NCBI GenBank assembly: GCA_028696805.1
Contig: JAQVGI010000005.1
Coordinates: forward strand, 1 to 43,525
Length of the DNA: 43,525 bases
Direction of reading: 5' to 3'
Origin: Alphaproteobacteria bacterium
GTDB taxonomy: Bacteria; Pseudomonadota; Alphaproteobacteria; CAAHEQ01; UBA3637
Both the position numbers and the translations under genes were made by a program. Positions 7,855-16,372 of this stretch are shown piece by piece. The notes beneath the pieces are model-generated. The model worked only from the letters and a program-made list of their open reading frames with translations. It ran no database searches and was not told the origin of the DNA. Each line of letters begins with the position of its first letter. The first letter of the stretch is position 1.

Positions 7855-8442
7855 TTAAAATTCGGATGCGATGTCCTGCGCTTCCCGGATGCCTTGGGCG
7901 CGGATTTGCTCCACCTTGTCCCGGTGCAGCTCCGTCCCTTCGGCGACGATGAAGGAAATATCGCGGATGCCGATGAACCGCAGGATGCGCTTCAAATACC
8001 TCTTGTCATACACCAGCAGGCTCAAAGGCCACGGGCGGTACACTCCGCCGCGGGACAGGATGACGCACGCCTTCTTGCCTTGCAGCAGGCCGCGCGGCAC
8101 GCCGCCGACGCCGTACTTGAACAACACGCCCGCCACCATGATATGGTCGATGTAGGCCTTCAAAACAGCCGGAATCCCCAGGTTCCACATCGGAGACGCG
8201 ATAATGTATTTGTCGTATTCGGCGAACTGCCGGGCGTGCCGCTGCATCGCGCCGGCCGGGTCGGCCATATTGCTCAAATCCGCCAGCGTCAGCGGCGCGA
8301 TGTCCGACCGGCACAAATCCAGCGTCGTCACCGCGTCGTCGGGATGATGCGCCCGATACGCGTCCATAAAGGCCCCGCCGATCGTCAGGGATGTCGAATC
8401 CGACGCCTGCTTCGGGTTGGCCGTGATATATAAAACTTTCAT
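7855..8442 (-). CDS. azoR: FMN-dependent NADH:quinone reductase / azoreductase, flavodoxin-like
   Basis: 195-aa flavodoxin-fold oxidoreductase of the AzoR/AcpD family, expected to reduce quinones or azo compounds with NAD(P)H. It opens with a short beta strand (KVLYITANP) followed by the FMN phosphate-binding loop with SDSTSL. The family signature SPMWNLGIPAVLKAYIDHI lies at about residues 85-103, followed by the FKYG segment. The ATG at 8442 is chosen because CAGGAGGAGCTCT precedes it; a longer reading frame upstream has no such support and crosses the promoter. It is monocistronic, with its own promoter at 8464-8492. Confidence 0.85.
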   Translation of the reverse strand: MKVLYITANPKQASDSTSLTIGGAFMDAYRAHHPDDAVTTLDLCRSDIAPLTLADLSNMADPAGAMQRHARQFAEYDKYIIASPMWNLGIPAVLKAYIDHIMVAGVLFKYGVGGVPRGLLQGKKACVILSRGGVYRPWPLSLLVYDKRYLKRILRFIGIRDISFIVAEGTELHRDKVEQIRAQGIREAQDIASEF

Positions 8443-8463
8443 AGAGCTCCTCCTGCACGGCAT

Positions 8464-8492
8464 AGTGTAGGTCTTTTCGCGCCGCTTTGCAA
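8464..8492 (-). promoter_or_regulatory. Promoter of azoR
   Basis: TTGCAA, 17-nt spacer, TACACT on the minus strand, 21 nt before the start codon. Confidence 0.6.
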
Positions 8493-8510
8493 GATGTTTG
8501 TTTTTTTCCC

Positions 8511-8540
8511 TTGCAATCCGTCCGGACTTTCCGCTAAAAT
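8511..8540 (+). promoter_or_regulatory. Promoter of the rlu/asmA-like/acyP unit
   Basis: TTGCAA, 18-nt spacer, TAAAAT, 22 nt before the ATG at 8563. It is divergent from the azoR promoter. Confidence 0.5.
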
Positions 8541-8562
8541 GTCCCCAGGAAAAGGGGAAGAC

Positions 8563-9540
8563 ATGTCCGGCGTTCAAACAAAGACAATCGCACCGCAAGA
8601 CGACGGCATCCGGCTGGACCGCTGGTTCGCGCGCCATTATCCCGATTTGAAAAACGGGCGGCTGCAGCGCCTGCTGCGCGGCAAGAATATCCGCGTCAAC
8701 GGCGCGAAGGCGACCGCGGGCCAGCGCCTGGCCGCCGGCGACGCGATGCGCATCCCGCCGCTGGACGCGCCGGAAAAGGAAAACGCGCCGCGCGATTTAA
8801 GCAAGGCGGACGCCGCGTTCATGCAGGGCCTCGTCCTGTATCGCGACAATGATGTCATCGCGCTGAACAAGCCCGCCGGCATCGCCGTCCAGGGCGGCAC
8901 GAAAACCGAGCGCCACATCGACGGCATGCTGGACGCGCTGCGCTTCGGCGCGCCGGAGAAGCCGCGGCTGGTGCACCGGCTGGACAAGGAGACATCCGGC
9001 GTCCTGCTGCTGGCCCGCCACGCCAAAGCCGCCGAAAAGCTGACGAAAGCGTTCGCGTCGCGCGACGCGCGCAAGGCCTATTGGGCCGTCGTCGTCGGCA
9101 GGCCGAAAATCGCGCAGGGAAAAATCGACGCGCCTCTGGCGAAAAAATCCGCCGGCGGACGCGACAGCCGGACGATAGACGCCGACACCGGCCAGCGCGC
9201 GATAACATTGTATCGGGTGGCCGACAGCCTGGCCAACCGCGCCAGCTGGCTGGAATTGTTCCCGCTGACCGGCCGCACGCACCAGCTGCGCATCCACGCG
9301 GCTCAGGCGCTGAACACCCCGATCGCCGGCGACGCGAAATACGGCGGCGACCGCGCCGGCGTGCTGGGCCTGCCGCATCAGATGCACCTGCACGCGCGCG
9401 CGATACAGATACCGCACCCGTCCCGCGGCGTTTTGAACGTGACGGCGCCCATCCCGCCCCACATGGCGGACAGCTTCCGCTTCCTGGGATTCGAAGAGGC
9501 GGACGTCCCGAACCCCTTTGCGCTTTTACAGGAGGACTAA
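8563..9540 (+). CDS. RluC/RluD-family 23S rRNA pseudouridine synthase
   Basis: 325-aa RNA pseudouridine synthase. An N-terminal S4-like RNA-binding domain (residues about 14-70, RLDRW then LLRGKNIRVNG) precedes the RluA-type catalytic domain. The catalytic aspartate is in HRLDKETSG (Asp141), and the TGRTHQLRIH motif lies near residue 240. The ATG at 8563 follows AGGGGAAG; an in-frame ATG at 8494 lies upstream of the promoter and is rejected. The stop codon directly abuts the next ATG. RluC and RluD cannot be told apart from motifs alone. Confidence 0.9.
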   Translation: MSGVQTKTIAPQDDGIRLDRWFARHYPDLKNGRLQRLLRGKNIRVNGAKATAGQRLAAGDAMRIPPLDAPEKENAPRDLSKADAAFMQGLVLYRDNDVIALNKPAGIAVQGGTKTERHIDGMLDALRFGAPEKPRLVHRLDKETSGVLLLARHAKAAEKLTKAFASRDARKAYWAVVVGRPKIAQGKIDAPLAKKSAGGRDSRTIDADTGQRAITLYRVADSLANRASWLELFPLTGRTHQLRIHAAQALNTPIAGDAKYGGDRAGVLGLPHQMHLHARAIQIPHPSRGVLNVTAPIPPHMADSFRFLGFEEADVPNPFALLQED

Positions 9541-11658
9541 ATGAAATTATGGAAAAAAATACTCATCGGGCTGGGGGTCGTCCTGGGAATCGTCGCGATA
9601 CTCCTGCTGACCTTCGATGTGAACAGGCACAAGGATTATGTCGAGCGGCGCCTGTCGGCGGCGCTGGGGCGGAGCGTTTCCGTCGGCAGCCTGGAAATGA
9701 AGCTGTCGCTCGTCCCGACGATCGGCATGTCGAACGTCATCATCAAGAATCCGGCGGACGGCGCGGAGCCGCTGTTCAAGGCCGACCGGATCGACGCCGT
9801 CGTCTATCTGCCCGCCTTGATGCGCGGACGGCTGGAAATCCGCGACATGCGCATCCCGACGGCGCGCATGCATGTCGGGCAACCGGGGAAAAGCGCGGGC
9901 GGCGCGGCATCCGAGGACTTTCAGGTCAACAGCCTGGACATCCAGCAGCTGTTCCTGACCCGCAACGGCAAAAAGTATCTGTTCAAGGATATGTCCGTCA
10001 AGCAACTGCGCGCGTTTTCGACGGACATGACGATCGGCAAAAATGTCGTCCAGGTTTCCGGCTCCATAACGGGCCTGTCCCACCTGCTGGCGCAAAAGGA
10101 CAATTTTTCATTCACGGCCGACATCAAGGGATGGAATGCGCAGATCGGCGTGTCCGGCTCCATCGGCAGCCTTAAGGCAGGGGACGGCGTCGTGTTGCAG
10201 CTGACCGCGAAGGGGGACGATTTGCAGGCGTTCCTGGCCCACGGGGAGGTGAGCGTCCACAAGGCGTTCGCGCAGCCTTTCAACATCGTGCTGACGGCGC
10301 AGGGGACGGCCCGCGAGCTGAAGCTGTCCGGCGTGAGCGTCAAGCTGAACGAAGCGGTCCTCACCTCCGATGCCGCCGGCACGTTCGCGCCCGAAACGCA
10401 AAAGCTGGCGCTGGCGGGAACGGCGGCGATTCCGGAGGCTGTGTCCCGGAATTGGGGAATGCGCCCCTTCTCCTGCCAGTTCGACATCGAGCAGCAGGCG
10501 CGCGAAACATCGGTGAAGTCCCTGACGCTGGCGGCCGGCCGGTCGGACATCGCCTTCGCAGGCCGAATCATCTGGAAAAACACGCCGGCGTGGCGGGGCG
10601 TCCTGCAATCGCATTACCTGCACGCGTCGGACATCTGGACAGATCCGCTCGGCATGCTGTATCCGCCGGAAGCGGCCGCCCAGATCGCATACCAGCCGTC
10701 GCTGGCCCTCGCGCATCCCGTCGATCTGTCGGGCCTGAAAGCCGTCGATGCGGATGTCGGCATCAGGCTGTCCAATGTGTTTTTAACGGACAACCTGCAT
10801 GTCAACATCGCCGGACAGGCGGCCGTCCGGAACGGCGCGCTGATCCTCCGGGATCTGGACATCGCCGCGCTGGGCGGGTTCGCGCGCGGGGATATGACTA
10901 TATCGGCGGCGGACACGCCGCAGGTGGCCGTCGACCTGACGGGGCGCCAAATCCGTTTGGAGCAGATACCGGGCTTGGGCGGCACGTTCGACAACGCGCC
11001 GGTTCAGATGCAGATACGCGCGCAGGGACAGGGGGAAACGCTTGCGGACATAATCGGCTCGGCGACCGGCACGATACGGGCGTCCGCCGAAAACGGCACG
11101 ATCGTCAGCCCGTGGTTCAACGCGCTGGCAACGGCGATTTCCGGCGAGCAGGAGCAATCCTCCTCCCCGTTCTTCTCGACGGCCGATAAAAATGTGGCCG
11201 TTGCGTGCGCGGCTTTGTCCGTCGACCTGGACAAAGGGCGCGCGGAGGCGGACAACCTGATGGCGCTCGAAACAAGCCGCGTGCATTTCACCGCCGGCGG
11301 CGCGGTCGACTTGAAGGCGCAGACGGCCGACATCCGCCTGAACGCATCCCGCAGCGCTCCTGTCGCCGCGCAGCGGGGGAAAGAAACGCCCCCGTTGAAG
11401 CAAATCGCGATTCAGGGGCCGTTCGACAGCCTGCAAATCGCAACGGCCGCGGTGCCGGGCAAAGCGCCGGCGGACGCTCCCCCCCGGACGGGGTTATGCC
11501 GCCGCGTGCTGCCCCAGCCGATCGACGCCGCGTTCCCGTCCGTCTGGCAGGGAAAACCCAAGGCGGCGCTCCTGCCCGCGCCTGCCGCGCCGGTTTCCCC
11601 GAAACAGGCTGATTTCAAGCAGCAATTCCTGGAAGCCGTCCAGGACGCCGCCTCATGA
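9541..11658 (+). CDS. AsmA-family inner-membrane/periplasmic protein
   Basis: 705-aa member of the AsmA-like proteins, thought to act in lipid traffic between the membranes or outer-membrane biogenesis. A single membrane segment (residues about 5-25, Leu/Val/Ile rich) is followed by a long periplasmic part. The block VERRLSAALGRSVSVGS (about 37-53) and a C-terminal region around SATGTIRASAENGTI match the family. The start lies 1 nt after the preceding stop and has an AGGAGG in the end of that gene. The TGA overlaps the acylphosphatase start. The tail (about 640-705) is Pro/Ala-rich and probably unstructured. Confidence 0.82.
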   Translation: MKLWKKILIGLGVVLGIVAILLLTFDVNRHKDYVERRLSAALGRSVSVGSLEMKLSLVPTIGMSNVIIKNPADGAEPLFKADRIDAVVYLPALMRGRLEIRDMRIPTARMHVGQPGKSAGGAASEDFQVNSLDIQQLFLTRNGKKYLFKDMSVKQLRAFSTDMTIGKNVVQVSGSITGLSHLLAQKDNFSFTADIKGWNAQIGVSGSIGSLKAGDGVVLQLTAKGDDLQAFLAHGEVSVHKAFAQPFNIVLTAQGTARELKLSGVSVKLNEAVLTSDAAGTFAPETQKLALAGTAAIPEAVSRNWGMRPFSCQFDIEQQARETSVKSLTLAAGRSDIAFAGRIIWKNTPAWRGVLQSHYLHASDIWTDPLGMLYPPEAAAQIAYQPSLALAHPVDLSGLKAVDADVGIRLSNVFLTDNLHVNIAGQAAVRNGALILRDLDIAALGGFARGDMTISAADTPQVAVDLTGRQIRLEQIPGLGGTFDNAPVQMQIRAQGQGETLADIIGSATGTIRASAENGTIVSPWFNALATAISGEQEQSSSPFFSTADKNVAVACAALSVDLDKGRAEADNLMALETSRVHFTAGGAVDLKAQTADIRLNASRSAPVAAQRGKETPPLKQIAIQGPFDSLQIATAAVPGKAPADAPPRTGLCRRVLPQPIDAAFPSVWQGKPKAALLPAPAAPVSPKQADFKQQFLEAVQDAAS

Positions 11659-11939
11659 TGCACATTTATGTTTCGGGACGCGTTCAGGGAATCGGGTTCC
11701 GGGCATGGGCGTGCCGGAAAGCGGCCGAATCGAACCTGTCCGGATGGGTGCGCAACCGGCGGGACGGCCGTGTCGAGCTGCTGGCGGACGGCGATGCCGG
11801 GGATGTGCGCCGCTTCCTGCTCCTGTGCCGGCAGGGCCCGATGCTGGCGTGCGTGGACAAAGTCGAGCCGGTTTCGGCGCCGAACGCACCCCTGCCCCCC
11901 GTCGCGGCGGGGCATTTTACGATTCAGGCAACGATATGA
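11655..11939 (+). CDS. acyP: Acylphosphatase
   Basis: Small cytosolic enzyme (94 aa) that hydrolyses acyl phosphates. It has the family motif VSGRVQGIGFR, with the phosphate-binding arginine (Arg16), and GWVRNRRDG with the catalytic asparagine (Asn34). Two adjacent ATG codons (11655, 11658) are possible starts; the first overlaps the asmA-like TGA as ATGA. It converges on the gene at 11940 with no spacer: the two stop codons abut. Confidence 0.93.
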   Translation: MMHIYVSGRVQGIGFRAWACRKAAESNLSGWVRNRRDGRVELLADGDAGDVRRFLLLCRQGPMLACVDKVEPVSAPNAPLPPVAAGHFTIQATI

Positions 11940-12263
11940 TCAGATGGCGATGTCCGCCGGAACGGGCACTTCTTTCAGGCTTTTGATGACGGACACATAC
12001 TCGCGGACGATGGAGCCGTCGCGCGCCTCCACGATCAGGACCTGGGATTTGTTTTTCAAATCGTCGCGCACGCCGGGGTGGATGAAATCGAAAATAATCG
12101 TCTGGCCCGACCGGCGGTAAAACAAAGCGTGCTCGCCGCCGTCATAGACGATTTTCGGCTGCTTCGCGTCATCCAGCCGCGCGCGTATCAGGAACATGAT
12201 GTCCCCGCCGGCGTTTTTGAAAACCTGATAATTCTTTTCCTGCTCGATCGTGCCTGTGGCCAT
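11940..12263 (-). CDS. Hypothetical protein of 107 aa
   Basis: No family recognised. It is a small, probably cytoplasmic protein without signal peptide or membrane segment and with a balanced mix of charged and hydrophobic residues; the second half is rich in short beta-like stretches (QTIIFDFIHPG, SQVLIVEARDG). GGGGAGG precedes the ATG at 12263 and a promoter lies just upstream, so it is probably a real single gene. The stop is TGA. Confidence 0.7.
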   Translation of the reverse strand: MATGTIEQEKNYQVFKNAGGDIMFLIRARLDDAKQPKIVYDGGEHALFYRRSGQTIIFDFIHPGVRDDLKNKSQVLIVEARDGSIVREYVSVIKSLKEVPVPADIAI

Positions 12264-12286
12264 GCGACGCCTCCCCGTTTTCCTCC

Positions 12287-12314
12287 ATTATACAAAGAAA
12301 AATTAAAAATGCAA
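12287..12314 (-). promoter_or_regulatory. Promoter of the gene at 12263
   Basis: TTGCAT, 16-nt spacer, TATAAT on the minus strand, about 23 nt before the ATG. Confidence 0.6.
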
Positions 12315-12459
12315 GCCTTTCTTGCGCGGCGGGAAAAACCGGCCGCGGCCGCGCGGGATGCCGCACCGATCCGGCGCGGATGCGCAAAAGAAGGGCGCGG
12401 CACCGGATCATTGCATTTTTTTCTGGAAATCCGCGCGGTTTTGGACTATCATACGGACG

Positions 12460-12660
12460 ATGAAAAAAGACATGATTTCCATAATCGTCCCGGCCTTCAA
12501 CGCGGAAAAGTATATCGCGCGGTGCCTGGACGCGCTGCGGGCGTGCTTTGTTGATCACTGGCTTGCAGTGACAGGTTTACAAAAGAATAAGGATACGGTT
12601 GCTTTCCGGAAAAATAATGGTTATAATGCTCTAATCCTACAAGGATTTATCGTTGCTTAA
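12460..12660 (+). pseudogene. Truncated GT2 glycosyltransferase, stub A (host-like base composition)
   Basis: The first 28 residues (SIIVPAFNAEKYIARCLDALR) are a clear family 2 glycosyltransferase N-terminus in the GC-rich style of the chromosome. From about 12545 the sequence becomes AT-rich and the frame continues as about 38 unrelated residues to a TAA. It looks like a resident GT2 gene broken at the left edge of the AT-rich island. No good ribosome-binding site is seen. Without the catalytic Asp residues it cannot be active. Confidence 0.75.
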
Positions 12661-12693
12661 ATCTTTACAGTTTCATCCAAAAACAGGGATACG

Positions 12694-12834
12694 ATGGATA
12701 AACAGAATGAACACAAGATTGTTGCAGAACCTACGGGTGAAAAATCGCCTGTTTTATCTATAATCATTCCCGTTTATAATGTTGAAAAATATTCGCACAA
12801 GCGATTGACAAGGAGCGCGAAATGGCAAGCATAA
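12694..12834 (+). pseudogene. Truncated GT2 glycosyltransferase, stub B
   Basis: 46-codon frame. Residues about 20-33 (VLSIIIPVYNVEKY) are a GT2 N-terminus; the sequence then runs straight into the leader of glf and ends with TAA inside glf. AT-rich like the island. The break occurs exactly after the VEKY motif, at the string GTTGAAAAATAT (12781-12792), which is also present in stub C. Confidence 0.75.
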
Positions 12835-13928
12835 AAAATCTGATCGTTGGATGCGGCATATCCGGGGCATCGTTGGCAAGAAAACTTGCCGAGGCAGGAG
12901 AGCAAGTGGTTATTATTGACGCAAAAGACCATATCGCCGGTAATTGTCATGACTATAATGATAATGGTATTATGGTGCAAAAATACGGTGCGCATATTTT
13001 CCATACGAATGACAAAGAAGTCTGGGATTTTTTAAGCCGGTTCACGGATTGGTATCCGTATCAGCACAAGGTTTTGGGACTTATAGACGGCCAGTTTGTG
13101 CCGATTCCGTTTAATCTGAATTCTCTGCATGCTCTGTTCCCGGGCTTTATGGCAGATGAGCTGGAAAAACGACTGCTGGAAAATTTTGGCTTGAATAAAA
13201 AAATTCCGATTTTACAATTACGCAAGACCGGCAATAAAGACTTAGAAATGCTGGCGGACTATATTTATGAAAAGGTTTTCCTGCAATACACATTAAAACA
13301 ATGGGGGCTTGCGCCAGACCAGATAGATCCAAACGTTACGGAGCGCGTTCCGGTTTATACCGGCCGCGATAACCGGTATTTCGCGGCGGATAAATATCAG
13401 GGAATCCCGGCGGAGGGTTTTACCGAGATGGTTCGCAAAATGCTGGACCACAATGATATACAAGTAAAGCTGAATACTCCGTTTGATAAAACTATGGAGT
13501 ATAAGCAGCTTTTTTACACAGGGGCGATAGATGAATTCTTTGATTATTTTTGGGGCGAATTGCCATACCGCAGCCTGCGGTTTCAATTCGCTCAATACAA
13601 TTTTCCAAAGTTCCAGCAATCCGCGGTTGTGAATTGGCCGTGCAATTACGACTGGACAAAAAGCGACGAGCATAAATATTTTCTAAATGACCAGTCAGAT
13701 AAAACAATAATTTCTTACGAATATCCAGAAGCTTTTCAACGCGGAGTGAACGAGCGGTATTACCCGATACAAAATGACGAGAGCGCATCGCTGTATTCCA
13801 AATATTTGGAGCAAGCCAAGTCGTTAAAAAATGTTCATTTCCTTGGCCGCCTGGGCGATTACAAATACTATGACATGGATAAAGCTGTGGCGCGCGTGTT
13901 GGAATTAGTAAAGGAAATTGCAAAATGA
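12822..13928 (+). CDS. glf: UDP-galactopyranose mutase
   Basis: Flavoenzyme that converts UDP-galactopyranose to UDP-galactofuranose for surface polysaccharide, 368 aa, normal length. The FAD-binding start is VGCGISGASLARKLAE with VVIIDAKDHIAGN, followed by KYGAHIFHT, the IPFNLNSL segment, and late blocks GRDNRYFAADKYQGIP and LPYRSLRFQF. AAGGAG precedes the ATG at 12822. Its TGA overlaps the next start (ATGA). The gene is AT-rich with A/T-ending codons, unlike the flanking chromosome, which suggests acquisition by transfer. It begins an operon with the methyltransferase and GT2. Confidence 0.96.
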   Translation: MASIKNLIVGCGISGASLARKLAEAGEQVVIIDAKDHIAGNCHDYNDNGIMVQKYGAHIFHTNDKEVWDFLSRFTDWYPYQHKVLGLIDGQFVPIPFNLNSLHALFPGFMADELEKRLLENFGLNKKIPILQLRKTGNKDLEMLADYIYEKVFLQYTLKQWGLAPDQIDPNVTERVPVYTGRDNRYFAADKYQGIPAEGFTEMVRKMLDHNDIQVKLNTPFDKTMEYKQLFYTGAIDEFFDYFWGELPYRSLRFQFAQYNFPKFQQSAVVNWPCNYDWTKSDEHKYFLNDQSDKTIISYEYPEAFQRGVNERYYPIQNDESASLYSKYLEQAKSLKNVHFLGRLGDYKYYDMDKAVARVLELVKEIAK

Positions 13929-14935
13929 AAAATCCGCTGCGCAAATTATTTCACAAAAAAGCTAGCAATTCCACAACAACAATAGCAGATGATTTTTTCT
14001 GGGCTTGTGGCGTATTATCTATGGGGCAGAACACCATACTGCAAGATTATTTTCTGAAAAATAATATGCCGGAAAAAATTGCCAAATTAAAAGAGGGGTT
14101 CGATGAGGAGTCCCGGAGCAACATTGACCGATATTTACATAGAATGTTGACTCTGCCAGACTTCAAAATCTCTAAAAATTACAGAATCAGGAGAGAGTTT
14201 TTAGAATCTTTCCAAACAGAACGGGAAAAGGATTTAACGGCACAATTTTTTCAAAATCTGCCACAATACAAAACCGATGTTGTGTTAAATAAAGATGAAT
14301 ATAATCCAGATACTTTTCTATTCCATCACGGATTATATTTCCAAAATGATAAATTAAAAAAATATATCGCAGGAAAAGATTTTATAGATGGCGGGGCATA
14401 TATTGGCGATTCCGCAATTATGTTGAACAAGCATTACAATCCGAAAAAAGTCTGGTCGTTTGAGATCTCTAAAAAGAACGCCAGTTTATATAAAGAAAAT
14501 CTTGATAATAATAATATAGCAAAAGATAAATATGCCCTTGTGGATATGGGATTAGGAAAATTAAAATGCAGTTTGCTTATAGATGATATTGGCGGCCAAG
14601 GTGCAAATATTTTATGCCAAGGCGATAGTGAAATAAAAATAACGGATATCGATTCGTTTGTAAAAGAGAACTCGTTGCAGGTTGGATTTATTAAAAGCGA
14701 TGTTGAAGGTGTCGGACTGGATGCACTGGAAGGAATGGCTGAAACAATACAAAAACATCGTCCGGTTTTGTGTCTTGCCATTTATCATAATCCAACAGAA
14801 TTTTTTGATATGCCGCCGCGGGTGCGTGAAATCTGCGGGGGAGAGTATGAGATTATGATTACTCAACTTCATCCGTTTTACGATTGCAACAACGAGATTG
14901 TGATTTTTGCTTATCCAAAGGAGTTAGACCAGTGA
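13925..14935 (+). CDS. FkbM-family methyltransferase-like protein
   Basis: 336-aa protein whose second half resembles FkbM methyltransferases, which often decorate polysaccharides. The SAM-site-like FIDGGAYIGDSAIMLNK is near residue 155, KVWSFEISKKN near 178, and GFIKSDVEGVGLDALEGM near 255 (the usual FkbM K-x-D-x-EG block). The first about 130 residues are a helical extension of unknown role. Translationally coupled to glf by ATGA. Its own TGA overlaps the GTG of the next gene. AT-rich, part of the island. Confidence 0.82.
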   Translation: MKNPLRKLFHKKASNSTTTIADDFFWACGVLSMGQNTILQDYFLKNNMPEKIAKLKEGFDEESRSNIDRYLHRMLTLPDFKISKNYRIRREFLESFQTEREKDLTAQFFQNLPQYKTDVVLNKDEYNPDTFLFHHGLYFQNDKLKKYIAGKDFIDGGAYIGDSAIMLNKHYNPKKVWSFEISKKNASLYKENLDNNNIAKDKYALVDMGLGKLKCSLLIDDIGGQGANILCQGDSEIKITDIDSFVKENSLQVGFIKSDVEGVGLDALEGMAETIQKHRPVLCLAIYHNPTEFFDMPPRVREICGGEYEIMITQLHPFYDCNNEIVIFAYPKELDQ

Positions 14936-16038
14936 AAAAGCACTTGCGACTTTCTGTTATTGTTCCAATTTGCAATGTTGAAAAATACCTGCGTCAATGT
15001 CTTGACAGCATAGTGGCTTCAACACTGAAAGATTTGGAAATAATCCTTATCAACGATGGTTCAAAAGATAATTCGCTTGTGATAATGCAGGAATATGCCA
15101 AACGCGACAAGCGTATAAAAATCATAGATAAGCCGAACGAAGGTTATGGCAAAACTATGAATCGCGGCTTGGATATAGCAGCGGGCGATTATATCGGAAT
15201 CGTTGAATCCGATGACTGGATAGAACCAGATATGTATGAAACGCTTTATAATTTAGCAAAAAAACATAAGGTTGATATTGCAAAAGGACGCTTTTTTCAA
15301 TTTGATGATAAAACGGGGGAAACAGAACACCTTTCATCATTGCCGGAATATGATGCTGAACAGGTTATAAATCCCCGCGAACGCCCCGCTATTTTTACAA
15401 CGGGAGCAAGCATTTGGTCGGCGATATACAGACGTGATTTCCTGAACGACAATAAAATTCGCTTTCTTGAAAGCCCCGGTGCGTCTTATCAGGATACTGG
15501 ATTCAATTTCAAGGTTTGGGCTATGGCAAAATCAGCATATTTGACAATGAAGCCATTGCTGCATTATCGCGTTGGGCATGCCAGCCAATCTGTTAAAAGC
15601 AAGGATAAAGTATTTTGCATTTGCGATGAGTTCAAGGAAATTGAACGCTATATGGCCGATAAAAAGAAAAAGTTTCATGCGCTGGAAAAAATTTTTAATC
15701 GGGTGAAATATGGTTGTTATAAATGGAATTATAACCGCTTGGACGGCGAAAATCGCGAGGCATTTAGAAAAGCTATGGCATCGGAATTATCAGAGGCGGT
15801 GAAAAACGATAAGATCGAATTGATAGATTTTTCATACAGGGACAGGGTTAAATTACAGAAATTTTTCCAGCCGGATTCTATTCGGCTGAAAACGGAATAC
15901 ATATTTGCGGAAATTGGCCGTTGGTTTGTAAAAACAAAAAACAGGCACGGCATGAAACGATGGTATATTCTCGGTTTTTTTCCGTATATGGAAACGCCCA
16001 CTTATCTGGAAAAGCGTAAAGGAGAATTAAAATGGTAA
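14932..16038 (+). CDS. Family 2 glycosyltransferase (intact)
   Basis: 368-aa GT2 enzyme, expected to transfer a sugar in surface polysaccharide synthesis at the cytoplasmic face of the membrane. It has SVIVPICNVEKYLRQCLDS, LINDGSKDNS and the metal-binding-type VESDDW block near residue 87. The start is a GTG at 14932 with AAAGGAG 8 nt upstream; the ATG at 14884 lies inside the previous gene without a ribosome-binding site. It is the only complete GT2 in the island. The sugar donor cannot be told. The end overlaps the start of stub C. Confidence 0.88.
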   Translation: MKKHLRLSVIVPICNVEKYLRQCLDSIVASTLKDLEIILINDGSKDNSLVIMQEYAKRDKRIKIIDKPNEGYGKTMNRGLDIAAGDYIGIVESDDWIEPDMYETLYNLAKKHKVDIAKGRFFQFDDKTGETEHLSSLPEYDAEQVINPRERPAIFTTGASIWSAIYRRDFLNDNKIRFLESPGASYQDTGFNFKVWAMAKSAYLTMKPLLHYRVGHASQSVKSKDKVFCICDEFKEIERYMADKKKKFHALEKIFNRVKYGCYKWNYNRLDGENREAFRKAMASELSEAVKNDKIELIDFSYRDRVKLQKFFQPDSIRLKTEYIFAEIGRWFVKTKNRHGMKRWYILGFFPYMETPTYLEKRKGELKW

Positions 16039-16217
16039 AACAACCAAAGGTATCGGTGATTGTTCCGATTTGGGGCGTTGAAAAATATCTGAACCAATGC
16101 GTGGACAGCATTCTGGCGCAAACATTGGCGGATATAGAGGTCATCCTTGTTGATGACGGAAGCCCTGACAAAATCGACGGCAACAACATCGTCTATGAGG
16201 CCCTTTGCGTCCGATAG
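16032..16217 (+). pseudogene. Truncated GT2 glycosyltransferase, stub C
   Basis: 61-codon frame. Residues 7-46 (VSVIVPIWGVEKYLNQCVDS, then VILVDDGSPDK) are a good GT2 N-terminus. After GSPDK the sequence no longer fits the family and ends in TAG at 16215, touching the tRNA-Phe terminator. This is probably the right-hand junction of the island, near 16170. It overlaps the end of the intact GT2 by 7 nt. It lacks most of the catalytic domain. Confidence 0.8.
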
Positions 16218-16242
16218 AAAAGGCTCCCGAAAGGGAGCTTTG
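16217..16242 (-). terminator. Intrinsic terminator of tRNA-Phe
   Basis: On the minus strand AAAGCTCCC, TTTC loop, GGGAGCCTTTT. It lies a few nt after the 3' CCA of the tRNA. Confidence 0.85.
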
Positions 16243-16247
16243 AAAAG

Positions 16248-16323
16248 TGGTGCCTGGGGACGGGATTGAACCGCCGACACGTAGATTTTCAGTCTACTGC
16301 TCTACCAACTGAGCTACCCAGGC
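16248..16323 (-). tRNA. tRNA-Phe (anticodon GAA)
   Basis: 76-nt cloverleaf. The acceptor arm pairs GCCTGGG with CCCAGGC and ends in an encoded CCA. The anticodon loop reads CTGAAAA, giving GAA. The T arm contains GGTTCAATCC. It marks the right border of the AT-rich island. Confidence 0.96.
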
Positions 16324-16336
16324 AGGCCCGAGGCAA

Positions 16337-16365
16337 TATATACACTATTTTTTCGCCCATTGCAA
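16337..16365 (-). promoter_or_regulatory. Promoter of tRNA-Phe
   Basis: TTGCAA, 17-nt spacer, TATATA on the minus strand; the -10 box ends 13 nt before the tRNA 5' end. Confidence 0.7.
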
Positions 16366-16372
16366 GACTTTT

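Noticed and set aside
8494-8562. Longer N-terminus for the pseudouridine synthase
   Set aside because: The extra residues would be translated from the promoter region (TTGCAA/TAAAAT) and do not resemble the family; the ATG at 8563 has a ribosome-binding site.
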